64,000 nt of DNA from Burkholderiaceae bacterium (lineage in GTDB: Bacteria; Pseudomonadota; Gammaproteobacteria; Burkholderiales; Burkholderiaceae_C), in contig CAJYPV010000015.1 in assembly GCA_913776825.1 (NCBI GenBank), positions 157,523 to 221,522 of the forward strand. The letters are read 5' to 3'. The notes beneath the pieces were generated by a model. It had not been told where the DNA came from and did not search any database. It saw nothing but the letters and a program-made list of their open reading frames with translations. The position numbers and the translations under genes were made by a program. This document shows positions 1 to 8,888 of the stretch, in pieces (position 1 is the stretch's first letter; each line of letters begins with the position of its first letter).

Positions 1-2
1 AT

Positions 3-146
3 GCCGGGCGGATCGAGGACGTTCCGATCGGTGAAACGCCCGTGGCGGAGGCGCGAGAGCGATCGTGCGCCATGGCGCCAGGGGTCGAGACGGTGGGCAG
101 GGGGGACATCGCGGGCTCCAAGGGGTGGTCGATGGAGCCAATGTAG
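3..146 (+). CDS. Possible C-terminal tail of a gene entering from the left edge (partial)
   Basis: Frame 3 is open from the left edge to a TAG at 144-146, giving 47 codons. Third positions are mostly G or C, as in the real genes here, and the peptide (for example DVPIGETPVAEARER) has ordinary composition. I do not recognise it. It could be the 3' end of a plus-strand gene starting outside the window or a chance open frame. The evidence is codon bias alone. Confidence 0.25.
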   Translation, partial: AGRIEDVPIGETPVAEARERSCAMAPGVETVGRGDIAGSKGWSMEPM

Positions 147-261
147 AAATCCCGCCGGGGGGCGACGAGCGCGCTGAGACGAACCGGACGCCAACGGCGC
201 GAATGGTTCTGCGCGCGGCGCGAAATGCATCGGCGCCGGGCGGCCAAGCGCGGCGTCGACG

Positions 262-318
262 GCTGATCGGTGTGCCGACAGCTGATCGGTGTGCCGATGG
301 CTGAGCGGTGTGCCGACT
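262..318. repeat. Three tandem copies of a 19-bp unit
   Basis: The unit GCTGATCGGTGTGCCGACA occurs at 262-280, 281-299 and 300-318. Copy 2 differs from copy 1 at the last two bases, and copy 3 at one internal base and the last base. It lies in the non-coding gap downstream of the DAHP synthase gene. The rest of 147-442 holds only a GC-rich hairpin at 391-413 (GGCGGTC pairing with GACCGCC) without a clear T-run; I see no gene there. Confidence 0.8.
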
Positions 319-442
319 GCCGATGGCGCGGAGCCCGTCCCGCTCAGGCGGGCGCTGCTCGCCGCCCGTGAGCCGATTGATCGAGGAACAGGCGGTCCGC
401 CTGCAAGACCGCCCGCCCCGGCTCTGCCGGCGGCCGAATGGA

Positions 443-1576
443 TCAGCCGGCCGCGCGCTCGCGGCGCTGACGCACTGCCGCGGCCAGGTGGCGCAGCAGC
501 GGCTCGGTCTGGCTCCAGCCCAGGCAGGCATCGGTGATCGACACGCCCGGCAGCAGATCGGCCTTGGTCTGGCCGGCCAGCAGATCCTGGCGACCGGGTT
601 GCAGGTGGGACTCGATCATCACGCCGGTGATACGGGTGTCGCCGCCAGCGATCTGCGCGCCGACGTCATGGCCGACATCGATCTGGCGCTCAAACTTCTT
701 GGACGAGTTGGCGTGCGAGAAGTCGATCATCAGCTGCTGGCGCAGACCCGCAGCCTGCAGCGCCTGCGCCGCCGCTTCCACCGACGCGGCGTCATAGTTC
801 GGTGCCTTGCCGCCGCGCAGGATCAGGTGGCAGTCGTCATTGCCGCGGGTTTCGAAGATGGCCGCCATGCCCATCTTGGTCATGCCCATGAACGCGTGGC
901 TGGCGCGAGCCGCGAGCACCGCATCCGCCGCGATCTTGACCGAGCCATCGGTGCCGTTCTTGAAGCCGACCGGGCAGGACAGGCCGGAGGCCAGCTGACG
1001 GTGGCTCTGGCTCTCGGTGGTGCGGGCGCCGATGGCGCCCCAGGCGATCAGGTCGGAGATGTATTGCGGCGACAGCAGATCCAGGAATTCGGTGCCGGCC
1101 GGCAGGCCCAGCGCGGTGACGTCCAGCAGCAGCTGGCGCGCCAGGCGCAGACCCTCGTTCATGTGGAAGCTGCCGTCCAGATGCGGATCGTTGATGTAGC
1201 CCTTCCAGCCGACCGTGGTGCGCGGCTTCTCGAAATAGACCCGCATCACGATCAGCAGGTCCTGCTGGAGTTCGTCGCGCAGGTCTTTCAGCAGCCGCGC
1301 ATAGTCCATCGCCTGACCATGGTCATGGATGGAGCAAGGGCCGACCACGCACAGCAGTCGGTCGTCCTGGCCGTGCAGCACGGCGCTGATCTGCTGGCGG
1401 GCGCCTTCCACCACGCGCAGCGAGGCCTCGGGCAGCGGCAGTTGATCCAGCAGCAGCGCCGGCGAAATCAGAGGACGGACGGCATCGATGCGGGTGTCGT
1501 CGGTGCGGGTGTCGTCGCGGGTGCTGTCGGCGGTGCCGACTTCGCGGTCATGCTGCGGATGGTCGAGGGTCTTCAT
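443..1576 (-). CDS. aroG: 3-deoxy-7-phosphoheptulonate (DAHP) synthase, class I
   Basis: Condenses phosphoenolpyruvate with erythrose 4-phosphate, the first committed step of the shikimate pathway. The 377-residue protein is of the AroF/G/H type: GPCSIHD at 79-85 supplies the metal-ligand Cys81, followed by MRVYFEKPRTTVGWKG at 111-126, GARTTESQSHR at 183-193 and GFKNGTDGS at 204-212. It is slightly longer than the roughly 350-residue E. coli enzymes because of an Asp/Thr/Arg-rich N-terminus of about 30 residues. Which aromatic amino acid inhibits it cannot be read from the sequence, so the symbol marks the family only. It stands alone, far from the aromatic operon at the right end of the window. 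Confidence 0.93.
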   Translation of the reverse strand: MKTLDHPQHDREVGTADSTRDDTRTDDTRIDAVRPLISPALLLDQLPLPEASLRVVEGARQQISAVLHGQDDRLLCVVGPCSIHDHGQAMDYARLLKDLRDELQQDLLIVMRVYFEKPRTTVGWKGYINDPHLDGSFHMNEGLRLARQLLLDVTALGLPAGTEFLDLLSPQYISDLIAWGAIGARTTESQSHRQLASGLSCPVGFKNGTDGSVKIAADAVLAARASHAFMGMTKMGMAAIFETRGNDDCHLILRGGKAPNYDAASVEAAAQALQAAGLRQQLMIDFSHANSSKKFERQIDVGHDVGAQIAGGDTRITGVMIESHLQPGRQDLLAGQTKADLLPGVSITDACLGWSQTEPLLRHLAAAVRQRRERAAG

Positions 1577-1672
1577 GGCGGCGGCGGGCTCTTGCGGGAG
1601 CCGGAAATGAGCGAATCATTATCGACCCGAGGTTCGTCGTTGACACGCGCCGTCCGCGTTCTCCCCCGTCGA

Positions 1673-2749
1673 TCACCCACTTCGAGGGACCTGCGCGTTC
1701 TGCGCGTTTTGCGCGGGCTTGGCAGGGCCCGCCATCGCCGCCAGAGCGACGGCGCCGGCGGAGACCGCGAAGCCCAGCACCGCCGGACCGGACAGCCGCT
1801 CCCCCAAGAGCAGGTAGCCCATCGCCGCCGACACGCCCGGAATCAGATAGAACAGGCGCGCCACCGCGCCCGCCTGACCGCGTCGGATCATCACGAACAT
1901 CAGGCTGAAGGCGCCGATCGAATTGACCAGCGCCAGCCACAGCACGGCCCCGATCAGTTCCGGGCTCCAGTCGGGCAGCGACGGCTCGCGCCACAGCGCC
2001 AGGCCCAGCACCGCCAGCGTCGACACGCCCATCTGGATGCCGCTGCCGCTGCGCAGGTCCATGCCGGCGCAGAACCGCTTTTGATAGAGCGTGCCCGTCA
2101 CCAAACCGGTGAGTCCCAGCAGGCCCGCGCCATAGGCCTGCCAGGCCCCGCCACCGATGGGGCGCTCGGCCACCACGATCGCCACGCCGGCAGCGCCGCC
2201 CAACAAGCCCCACCACTGGCGCGTCGACAGCCGCTCCGCCAGCCACAGATGCGCACCCATCGCGGTGGCCAGCGCCATCATGCCGATCAGCAAGGCGGCG
2301 AGCCCGGTCGGCAAGCCCCATTGGATGGCGCAGTAGACGCCGCTGAAATGCAGCACCTGCATCAGCAGGCCGACCACCGCCAGATGGCCCCACGCCTGCG
2401 CCGTGCGGGGCCACGGCGCCCGGGTGATCAGCGCCACCGCCAGCAGCACCAGCGCGGCCACGCCGAAGCGCAGCGTCAACAAACTGAAGGGACCCGCATG
2501 CGGCAAGGCCAGCTTGCCGGCCACATAGCCGCTGCTCCACAGCACGATGAACAGCAGCGGCAGGCTCAGGGCGACCCAGCGGGAGAGCCAGACTGGCGCC
2601 GCTGAAGCGTGGCAGGCGCTGGAGGCCTCTGAGGCCATCGGGGTGCGGGCCGCGTCGCGCTGCCGGCTGGATCCGGGCGCGTCCTGGCGTGGCTCCTTCA
2701 AGCCGGCCAGGCAAGGGGGATCGGAAACGGGCAGCGTGGTCGAGTTCAT
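1673..2749 (-). CDS. DMT-superfamily (EamA) transporter
   Basis: Inner-membrane protein of 358 residues with about ten hydrophobic segments arranged as two EamA repeats (roughly residues 50-180 and 195-330), typical of drug/metabolite exporters. The substrate is unknown; amino acids or related metabolites are common in the family. The start at 2749 has a GGAG six bases upstream; an upstream in-frame start at 2803 would add a Pro/Arg-rich stretch unlike the family. The soluble N-terminus of about 45 residues before the first helix is long. It is divergent from a LysR regulator, which is the usual arrangement for a regulator and its exporter target. Confidence 0.85.
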   Translation of the reverse strand: MNSTTLPVSDPPCLAGLKEPRQDAPGSSRQRDAARTPMASEASSACHASAAPVWLSRWVALSLPLLFIVLWSSGYVAGKLALPHAGPFSLLTLRFGVAALVLLAVALITRAPWPRTAQAWGHLAVVGLLMQVLHFSGVYCAIQWGLPTGLAALLIGMMALATAMGAHLWLAERLSTRQWWGLLGGAAGVAIVVAERPIGGGAWQAYGAGLLGLTGLVTGTLYQKRFCAGMDLRSGSGIQMGVSTLAVLGLALWREPSLPDWSPELIGAVLWLALVNSIGAFSLMFVMIRRGQAGAVARLFYLIPGVSAAMGYLLLGERLSGPAVLGFAVSAGAVALAAMAGPAKPAQNAQNAQVPRSG

Positions 2750-2899
2750 CAGAGGCTCCGGGACGACGATCGGCTCAGGCGACCGCCCGGGATGGGCGCG
2801 CACAGTCGAGGACCGATGGGCTGAACTCTAGGAAGTCACGAACGGGGACACAATCCACCGTTCATTCGTTTGAGAGTTTCCAGAAAGAGAACAATCCAG

Positions 2900-3868
2900 A
2901 TGGGACGACTCGAAGATCTCCAGGCCTTCGCCCGGGTGGTGGATGCGCGAGGCTTCTCCGGCGCCGCCAAGCTGTTGGGCGCGACGAAGTCCGCCGTCAG
3001 CAAGCAGGTGGCGCGGCTGGAGCAGCAACTCGGCACGCGACTGCTGCATCGGACCACCCGCAGCGTGAGCCCCACCGCCGAGGGGCTGAGCGTGTATGAA
3101 CGCGCGCTGCGGCTGCTCGAGGATGCGCAAGCGCTGGATGCGGAACTGGCAGGACGACGCGAAGCGCCGCGCGGCCTGCTGCGGCTGAGCACCTCCACCG
3201 CGTTCGGCAACCTGCAGTTCACGGCGCTGATGGTGGACTTCTGCGCGCAGCATCCCGAGCTGCAGGTGGTGCTGGGTCTCAATGACCGGTATGTGGATCT
3301 GGCGGAGGAAGGCTTCGATGTGGTGCTGCGGCTGACCGGCCGCCCCAGCCCGGGGCTGGTCGCACGGCGGCTGGCGGACATCCGCTTCGTGCTGTGCGCC
3401 TCGCCAGGCTACCTCGCCGCGAACGGCGCGCCGGCCACGATCCAGGACATCACCGACCACCGCTGCCTGCGCTTCGGCTATGTGCAGGCGCCTGATCGGT
3501 GGCGATTCGCGCATCCGGTGGACGGCGAGGTCGAGGTCGAAACCCGCGGCGCCTTGCGCTTCGAAAGCGGTCTGACCGCCAACAGCAGCGAGTCGCTGCG
3601 GGTGGCGGCGCTGGCGGGCATGGGGCTGGCCATCCTGCCGACCTATGCGATCGGTCCGGATTTGCGTGCGGGTCGCCTTCAAGCCGTGCTGCCGGACTGG
3701 ACGCCGCGCGGCGGTCCGGCCGAGGCGAACACGCTGTATGCGGTCTATCTGCCGAGCCGACTTCCCAGTCCCAAGGTGCGGGCGCTGATCGATTTTCTGG
3801 TCGAGCGCCTGGGTGAGGTGCCGCCTTGGGACCGCAACCTGGACCTCCCCATGAGCCGAACGGACTAG
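2900..3868 (+). CDS. LysR-family transcriptional regulator
   Basis: The 322-residue protein has an N-terminal winged helix-turn-helix (about residues 1-60, with the typical [20 protein letters not shown] recognition region) and a C-terminal effector-binding domain from about residue 90. The ATG at 2900 is preferred because it gives the canonical LysR beginning MGRLEDL and follows a purine-rich AAGAGA; starting at 2870 would add ten residues not expected in the family. It is transcribed divergently from the EamA transporter with a gap of about 150 bp, so it probably controls that gene and itself. The inducer is unknown. Confidence 0.9.
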   Translation: MGRLEDLQAFARVVDARGFSGAAKLLGATKSAVSKQVARLEQQLGTRLLHRTTRSVSPTAEGLSVYERALRLLEDAQALDAELAGRREAPRGLLRLSTSTAFGNLQFTALMVDFCAQHPELQVVLGLNDRYVDLAEEGFDVVLRLTGRPSPGLVARRLADIRFVLCASPGYLAANGAPATIQDITDHRCLRFGYVQAPDRWRFAHPVDGEVEVETRGALRFESGLTANSSESLRVAALAGMGLAILPTYAIGPDLRAGRLQAVLPDWTPRGGPAEANTLYAVYLPSRLPSPKVRALIDFLVERLGEVPPWDRNLDLPMSRTD

Positions 3869-3977
3869 GGAAGCGCCGCTGGAGGCGTTGCGGCAGGCGC
3901 GCCTCCACCACCCTTCGCACGCGGGCGGCAGACGCCCAGGGCGCTCGTCAGGCGCGATGCGACAATCGCGCCCCATC

Positions 3978-5018
3978 ATGTCTTTGATTCCCTACGCCTT
4001 CGCCCGCCCCTTCCTGTTCGGCATGGATCCTGAACAGGCGCACGAACTGACCCTGGGCACCATCGCCCGTCTGCAGAACACCCCCGCGCAATGCGCCTGG
4101 GCGCAGACCCGGATCCAGGATCCCGTGACGATCGCCGGCCTGCGCTTTCCCAATCGCATCGGCCTGGCCGCCGGCCTGGACAAGAACGGTCGCTGCGTCG
4201 ACGGGCTGGGCGCGATGGGCTTCGGTTTCATCGAGGTCGGCACGGTCACGCCCAAGGGTCAGCCAGGCAACGACAAGCCGCGCATGTTCCGTCTGCCGCA
4301 GAAGCAGGCGCTGATCAACCGGCTGGGCTTCAACAATGAGGGCCTGGACAGCTTCATCGCCAATGTGAAGCGCTCCCACAGCTTCCGCCACCATGGCGGC
4401 CTGCTGGGCCTGAACATCGGCAAGAACGCGGCCACGCCGATCGAGCGCGCCGTCGACGACTATCTGATCGGTCTGGACGGCGTGTTCCCGCATGCCGACT
4501 ACATCACGGTCAACATCTCCAGCCCCAACACCAAGAATCTGCGCCAGCTGCAAAGCGATGAAGCGCTGGATGCGCTGCTCGGCCCCTTGCAGGCGCGCCG
4601 ACTGGCGCTGCAGGACAGCAGCGGCCGTCAGGTGCCGCTGTTCGTCAAGATCGCCCCAGATCTGGACGAAGACCAGGTGGCGGTCATCGCCGCCAGCCTG
4701 CGTCGTCATGGCATCGATGGCGTGATCGCCACCAACACGACGATCGCCCGCGACGCCGTGCAAGGCCTGCCGCATGCGAACGAAACCGGCGGGCTGTCCG
4801 GCGCGCCGGTCTTCGAGGCCAGCAACCGGGTGATCCGTCTGCTGCGCTCGGCGCTGGGCAGCGGTTATCCGATCATCGGCGTGGGCGGCGTGATGTCGGG
4901 CGAGGATGCCCGCGCCAAGCTGCAAGCCGGCGCGGACCTGGTGCAGATCTACACCGGCCTGATCTACAAGGGCCCGGCGCTGGTGCCCGAATGCGCCCGC
5001 GCGATGGCGCGTCTCTGA
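3978..5018 (+). CDS. pyrD: Dihydroorotate dehydrogenase, quinone-dependent (class 2)
   Basis: Oxidises dihydroorotate to orotate in pyrimidine synthesis, with FMN and membrane quinone. The protein has 346 residues. The N-terminal helix (residues 1-25) is the membrane/quinone-associating extension that marks class 2. [10 protein letters not shown] (62-71), [14 protein letters not shown] and NRLGFNNEG are family signatures. [11 protein letters not shown] (179-189) contains Ser182, aligned with the catalytic Ser175 of the E. coli enzyme. The C-terminal GVGGV binds the FMN phosphate. The ATG at 3978 is chosen because [11 protein letters not shown] matches the family N-terminus; the frame is open further upstream. 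Confidence 0.96.
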   Translation: MSLIPYAFARPFLFGMDPEQAHELTLGTIARLQNTPAQCAWAQTRIQDPVTIAGLRFPNRIGLAAGLDKNGRCVDGLGAMGFGFIEVGTVTPKGQPGNDKPRMFRLPQKQALINRLGFNNEGLDSFIANVKRSHSFRHHGGLLGLNIGKNAATPIERAVDDYLIGLDGVFPHADYITVNISSPNTKNLRQLQSDEALDALLGPLQARRLALQDSSGRQVPLFVKIAPDLDEDQVAVIAASLRRHGIDGVIATNTTIARDAVQGLPHANETGGLSGAPVFEASNRVIRLLRSALGSGYPIIGVGGVMSGEDARAKLQAGADLVQIYTGLIYKGPALVPECARAMARL

Positions 5019-5117
5019 GCCGCGCCTGGGGCTCGACGGCTGAAGCGGTGCGCTGAATCACCCCTGCCGCCCGTCGGGCCACGCTGCGTCCCGCCGAGCT
5101 CGTCTTGTCGCCGTCGA

Positions 5118-5123
5118 TAGAAT
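5118..5123 (+). promoter_or_regulatory. Candidate -10 box just upstream of a GTG start
   Basis: TAGAAT, the -10 form seen before several genes here, ends eight bases before the GTG at 5131. Transcription would then begin at or next to the start codon, making a leaderless mRNA. No good -35 box is visible, so this is tentative. Confidence 0.3.
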
Positions 5124-5130
5124 CCCGCCC

Positions 5131-5562
5131 GTGATCCGCTGGTTCCGCCTCTTCGTCATCGCCTGCTTGCTGCCCGCTTACTGGCTGGCGGCCGTCGGCG
5201 TGTCGACGTATGACGGCACCGAGCCGGCGCCCGCCGGCTTCCGGGTCGACGGCCATGCGCACGCCCCCCGCTCGGCGGTTCAGATCGCGAGCCCGTCGGT
5301 CGATTCGTTCGCGTCGCTGGCGTTCGATCCGCACGAGGCGCCCGCCTCTGCCGACGAGCGCGCCGGCGCGGTCATCGACGACATCTCCCTGCTGCTCCAT
5401 GAGCTGGGGGACACCTCGGACGACATGTCCGATCACTGCCCCGCCACGCCGCCGCTGCTGCCGCTGGCGCACTGCCAGGCGGCACCGGCGGACCTGGCGC
5501 TGCCGCGCTCCGTCGACGCGCCGCCGGGTCGCCTGCTGCGCCCGCCGCGCGACGGCCGCTAG
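5131..5562 (+). CDS. Small exported or membrane-anchored protein of unknown function
   Basis: 143 residues, GTG start. Residues 1-25 form a hydrophobic signal-like segment (IRWFRLFVIACLLPAYWLAA). The mature part is rich in Ala, Pro, Asp and His and ends in an Arg-rich tail. Two cysteines sit in a short His/Cys stretch near residues 100-115 (DHCPATPP, AHCQ), which loosely recalls small periplasmic metal-responsive proteins such as CzcI, but I cannot assign it to a family. There is no Shine-Dalgarno sequence. It lies between pyrD and the CNNM-type gene, with 278 bp of unassigned sequence after it. Confidence 0.55.
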   Translation: MIRWFRLFVIACLLPAYWLAAVGVSTYDGTEPAPAGFRVDGHAHAPRSAVQIASPSVDSFASLAFDPHEAPASADERAGAVIDDISLLLHELGDTSDDMSDHCPATPPLLPLAHCQAAPADLALPRSVDAPPGRLLRPPRDGR

Positions 5563-5840
5563 CGGCGATCGCCTTCACCCGGTCGGTGCTCGTCGCGCAG
5601 CGGTCCGTTCACACGGATCGCCCAAGCGCGACGGCAATTTACGCCGACCCGCGGCTCCTCGCGCGATCACCTTCGCGCCAGCGATCGGCGTCACCGCCCT
5701 ACCCCTGCATTTCCCCCATTCCGGCGCCGGACCGCTGACTTCAGCGACGGTTGCCGATTCCTGGCGAGGCCTGTTGATGGCCTCTGCCGTCGTGCCGATC
5801 CTGCCTCGGGCTGGACGGCCAGTTTGTTCACGAGAGTTCC

Positions 5841-7193
5841 ATGGAAATTGCCATATTGTTCGCCCTCATCCTGCTCAACGGCCTCTTCGCGATGTCGGAG
5901 ATCGGGCTGGTCACCGCCCGCAAGGCGCGGCTGCAGCGCTACATCGATGAGGGCGATTCCGCCGCAGCCGCGGCGGTGAAGCTGGGCGAGGATCCGACGC
6001 GCTTCCTGTCCACCATCCAGATCGGCATCACCTCGATCGGCGTGCTGAACGGCATCGTCGGTGAGGCGGCGCTGGCGGGGCCGCTCGCCACCTGGCTGGT
6101 CAGCGTCGGCATGCCGGCGCAGTACGCCAGCGTGGCCGCCACTGGCCTGGTGGTGGTGCTGATCACCTACTTCTCCATCGTGCTGGGCGAGTTGGTGCCC
6201 AAGCGCGTGGGTCAGTCGAATCCGGAAGTGGTGGCGCGTCTGGTCGCCAAGCCGATTGGCGCGCTGGCGATCGCCACCAAGCCGTTCGTGGCCTTGCTGG
6301 CCGGCTCCACCAATGGGCTGCTGCGCCTGCTGGGCGTCAGCACCCAGGGCGCGGCGGCGGTGACGGAAGAAGAGATCCATGCGCTGCTGGCCGAAGGCAC
6401 GAGCGCCGGCGTCATCGAATCGCACGAGCACACCATGGTGCGCAATGTGTTCCGGCTGGACGATCGTCAGATCGGCTCGCTGATGGTGCCGCGCGGTGAC
6501 ATCGTCTTCCTGGACGTCGACAAGACGATCGAGGAGAACCTCGCCATCCTGCATGACTGCGACCATGAGCGCTTCCCGGTCGTGCGCGGCGGTCTGGATC
6601 AGATCGTCGGCGTGATCAGTGCGCGCCAGGTGCTGACCCGGCAATTACGCGATGAATCCTTCCTGCCGGATGTCGATCCGGGCCGCCATCCGGGCGGCGC
6701 GCATGCGTCGAGCCGGGGCACCGGTTTCGAAGCGCCGCTCTACATCCCTGAAACCCTGACGGGCATGGAGCTGCTGGAGAACTTCCGCCGCAGCAACGTG
6801 CACATGGCGTTCGTGATCGACGAGTACGGTGAGGTGCAGGGCCTGGTCACCTTGCATGACCTGATCGAGGCCATCACCGGCGAGTTCCAGCCGCGCGATC
6901 CGGCCCAGGCCTGGGCGGTGCAACGCGAAGACGGCTCCTGGCTGCTGGATGGCCACATCCCGGTTCCGGAGCTGAAGGACCGACTCGCGCTGGAGACCGT
7001 GCCGGAAGAGCACCGCGGTCGCTATCACACGCTCAGCGGGATGATGATGCTGCTCACCGGCAAGCTGCCCCGCGTGGCCGACACGGTGATCTGGGACCGC
7101 TGGCGCTTCGAGATCGTCGACATGGATGGCCGGACCATCGACAAGGTGCTGGCCACCCAGTTGCCCGAGTCGATGGAGGCGACGGTGGCATGA
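5841..7193 (+). CDS. CNNM/CorC-type membrane protein (hemolysin-C family, YtfL-like)
   Basis: 450 residues. An N-terminal DUF21 transmembrane domain (about 1-190, three to four helices, with the signature NGLFAMSEIGLVTARKARL) is followed by a CBS pair (about 205-335, VPRGDIVFLD then FVIDEYGEVQGLVTLHDLIEA) and a C-terminal CorC_HlyC domain (about 350-440). Relatives export Mg2+ or Co2+, or in the case of E. coli YtfL/PaeA, diamines; 'hemolysin' is a historical name. The ATG follows GAGAG. The stop overlaps the next gene as ATGA, so the two are probably translationally coupled. Confidence 0.88.
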   Translation: MEIAILFALILLNGLFAMSEIGLVTARKARLQRYIDEGDSAAAAAVKLGEDPTRFLSTIQIGITSIGVLNGIVGEAALAGPLATWLVSVGMPAQYASVAATGLVVVLITYFSIVLGELVPKRVGQSNPEVVARLVAKPIGALAIATKPFVALLAGSTNGLLRLLGVSTQGAAAVTEEEIHALLAEGTSAGVIESHEHTMVRNVFRLDDRQIGSLMVPRGDIVFLDVDKTIEENLAILHDCDHERFPVVRGGLDQIVGVISARQVLTRQLRDESFLPDVDPGRHPGGAHASSRGTGFEAPLYIPETLTGMELLENFRRSNVHMAFVIDEYGEVQGLVTLHDLIEAITGEFQPRDPAQAWAVQREDGSWLLDGHIPVPELKDRLALETVPEEHRGRYHTLSGMMMLLTGKLPRVADTVIWDRWRFEIVDMDGRTIDKVLATQLPESMEATVA

Positions 7194-7813
7194 GCGCGAG
7201 GGCCACGATCGACGCGTCCGAATCGGGCGCGGCCGTCGATGCGGTCGGCGTGACCGGGCCCTCCTCGCGGCGCCGAGGGGCGTCGCGCTGGGGGGGGCTC
7301 GGTGCGCTGATGGTGGGGGCGGCGTTGACCTTGGCGTGCGCGGGATGTTCGGACGGTTATCCATCCGAGGATCTGGCGCAGCTCAGTCCCTTCGACATGA
7401 GCAATGCCCAGCGCCTGCGCGCGCTCAACGAGATCAGCCGACAGGCGCATCGGTCCGAGCGCTCACAGTTCGAGCTGGGGCCGGGCTGCCAGTTGACGGT
7501 GGTCCATCCGTCCAAAGCCCACCTCCGCGGCGAGCGCCGTGACCGCCCATCCCGCGCTTATCTGCTGCGCCGGGCGATGGATGCGGGCGTGGTCTTCAAC
7601 GAGGACGACCGGACTTTCGAAGTCCACCTGCTCGCGAGCGCCGATCCCGGCGCGGCGCGACTGGGGGTGCTGATGAAGAGCGCGTCCTGGACCCATGCGC
7701 GGCAGGCTGATTTGCTGGTGCAGTTGGTGATTCGGGATTGCGATCGGGGCGCGCCACGCAGTGGATCGGCGCATGTGGCCGAGCCGGTGACGGCGGAAGG
7801 CGCCGCGCGTTGA
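7190..7813 (+). CDS. Lipoprotein-like protein of unknown function coupled to the CNNM gene
   Basis: 207 residues, start overlapping the upstream stop (ATGA at 7190-7193). The N-terminus is unusually long and charged for a signal (about 40 residues) before a hydrophobic segment LGALMVGAALTLACAGC; the lipobox is imperfect (CAGC, with Cys at -3). The mature domain contains two further cysteines and no motif I recognise. Overlap with the CNNM gene suggests a shared envelope role. A shorter in-frame start inside the first 40 residues is possible. Confidence 0.55.
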   Translation: MSARATIDASESGAAVDAVGVTGPSSRRRGASRWGGLGALMVGAALTLACAGCSDGYPSEDLAQLSPFDMSNAQRLRALNEISRQAHRSERSQFELGPGCQLTVVHPSKAHLRGERRDRPSRAYLLRRAMDAGVVFNEDDRTFEVHLLASADPGAARLGVLMKSASWTHARQADLLVQLVIRDCDRGAPRSGSAHVAEPVTAEGAAR

Positions 7814-7876
7814 CGATGTGGCGATCGGACGGATGGCGATCGAGTGGCGGTGCAACGCCTCAATGCATGTTGAGCA

Positions 7877-8458
7877 TCAGCCGTTGACTTTGGTTGAGGT
7901 GTTCCGACACCCGCCGTCGGGGACTTCGCCGAGTTTCAACTCGTCCGTCTTCAGCAACCGAACGAAGTCGTAGTCCTTCAGCGTGACGTTATGGTGAGCA
8001 ATCACCTGTTCCGCCTTCAAGATCTGGTTGTCCCAGGTACTGTGGGCGTCCGACACCAGCGTCACCTCGTAGCCGAGGTCGGCGGCGGCCCGACAGGTGG
8101 AATCCACGCAGACCTCCGTCTGGATGCCGCAGGCCACAATTTCCTTGATGCCCCAGCCACGCAGCAACCCGTGAAGAGGGGTGTCCAGGAAGGCATTCGG
8201 ACGGCGCTTCACCACCACCGGCTCGTCGGGTTGAGGGGCAAAAGCGGGATGCAGGGCGAACGCCGGGCTGCCAGCCGCCAGCGATTCGTGTGGCTCGCCA
8301 GCATGCTGAACATAGACCACGCGCGTACCCGCCGCCCTGGCCTTCTGGATCAGGGTCAGAATGCGAGCGAGCAGTGGCCCATCGTTCCAGACCTTGGGCA
8401 CTTTCAGCGCTTGGAACATCCCCCACTGCACGTCTATCACCAGCAAGCAGCTTGTCAT
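7877..8458 (-). CDS. Isochorismatase-family cysteine hydrolase
   Basis: 193 residues, starting at the ATG at 8458, where the alpha/beta core begins (LLVIDVQ). The catalytic triad of the family is present: Asp9 in VIDVQ, Lys84 in VVKRRPNAF and Cys117 in GIQTEVCVDST, which also carries the cis-peptide region. Members hydrolyse nicotinamide, isochorismate, N-carbamoyl compounds or similar amides, and the substrate here cannot be deduced. An open frame continues upstream to 8743 but encodes a low-complexity Arg/Pro/Ser stretch that I treat as non-coding. Confidence 0.88.
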   Translation of the reverse strand: MTSCLLVIDVQWGMFQALKVPKVWNDGPLLARILTLIQKARAAGTRVVYVQHAGEPHESLAAGSPAFALHPAFAPQPDEPVVVKRRPNAFLDTPLHGLLRGWGIKEIVACGIQTEVCVDSTCRAAADLGYEVTLVSDAHSTWDNQILKAEQVIAHHNVTLKDYDFVRLLKTDELKLGEVPDGGCRNTSTKVNG

Positions 8459-8888
8459 TGCCGAATTTCCATCGAAGCCTGAAGGGAACGGAATGGCGGT
8501 GGCATCCCATCCGCGACGTGCCGACGCCATGGCGCATCCCTCTATTTTGCGCCCCGAACTCAAAGGGCGAAGCGCAGGCTTGTGGGGCTTCGACCCCTGC
8601 TTTGTCTCTGACCGGCGCCGAGGCCTCGGCGACCTTCCGGATGCATTCGGCGGTTTGCTTGACGGCCTCGATCTTGAATGCGTTCGGTCAGGGTAAATAA
8701 CAGCCGTTGCCCCGCCAAAGAGGACGCTTTCGCCGCTGTCCAAACGACAACAGCCCCGGTCTTCACCGAGGCTGTTTCTCTGGCGGGTCCTGCCCGCCGA
8801 CGGCTCACACCGGCCGTGGATTCAGGCGATGCCGAATCCCGCCGACCGATGCGCCGACCCACCGAGGCGGCGAGTCAGAGCGCCATGA
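8459..8888. other. 430-bp intergenic region without a credible gene
   Basis: It separates the isochorismatase-like gene from the PEP-CTERM gene. Open frames on both strands are Arg/Pro/Ser-rich and lack family motifs or ribosome-binding sites. The only structure I see is the terminator-like hairpin at 8749-8780. Confidence 0.6.
8749..8780 (-). terminator. Terminator-like hairpin downstream of the PEP-CTERM gene
   Basis: AACAGCC pairs with GGCTGTT, and CGGT with ACCG across one mismatch, closing a CTTC loop. It lies about 110 bp past the stop at 8889. The following T-rich run is better on the plus strand (TTTCTC) than on the minus strand, so direction is uncertain. Confidence 0.45.

Noticed and set aside
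262..318. CRISPR-like array
   Set aside because: The 19-bp units are directly adjacent with no spacers, and no cas genes are present.
7290..7296. Homopolymer G-run as a phase-variable switch in the lipoprotein-like gene
   Set aside because: Seven G bases inside an intact frame; the run is short for slippage control and no out-of-frame state is visible.
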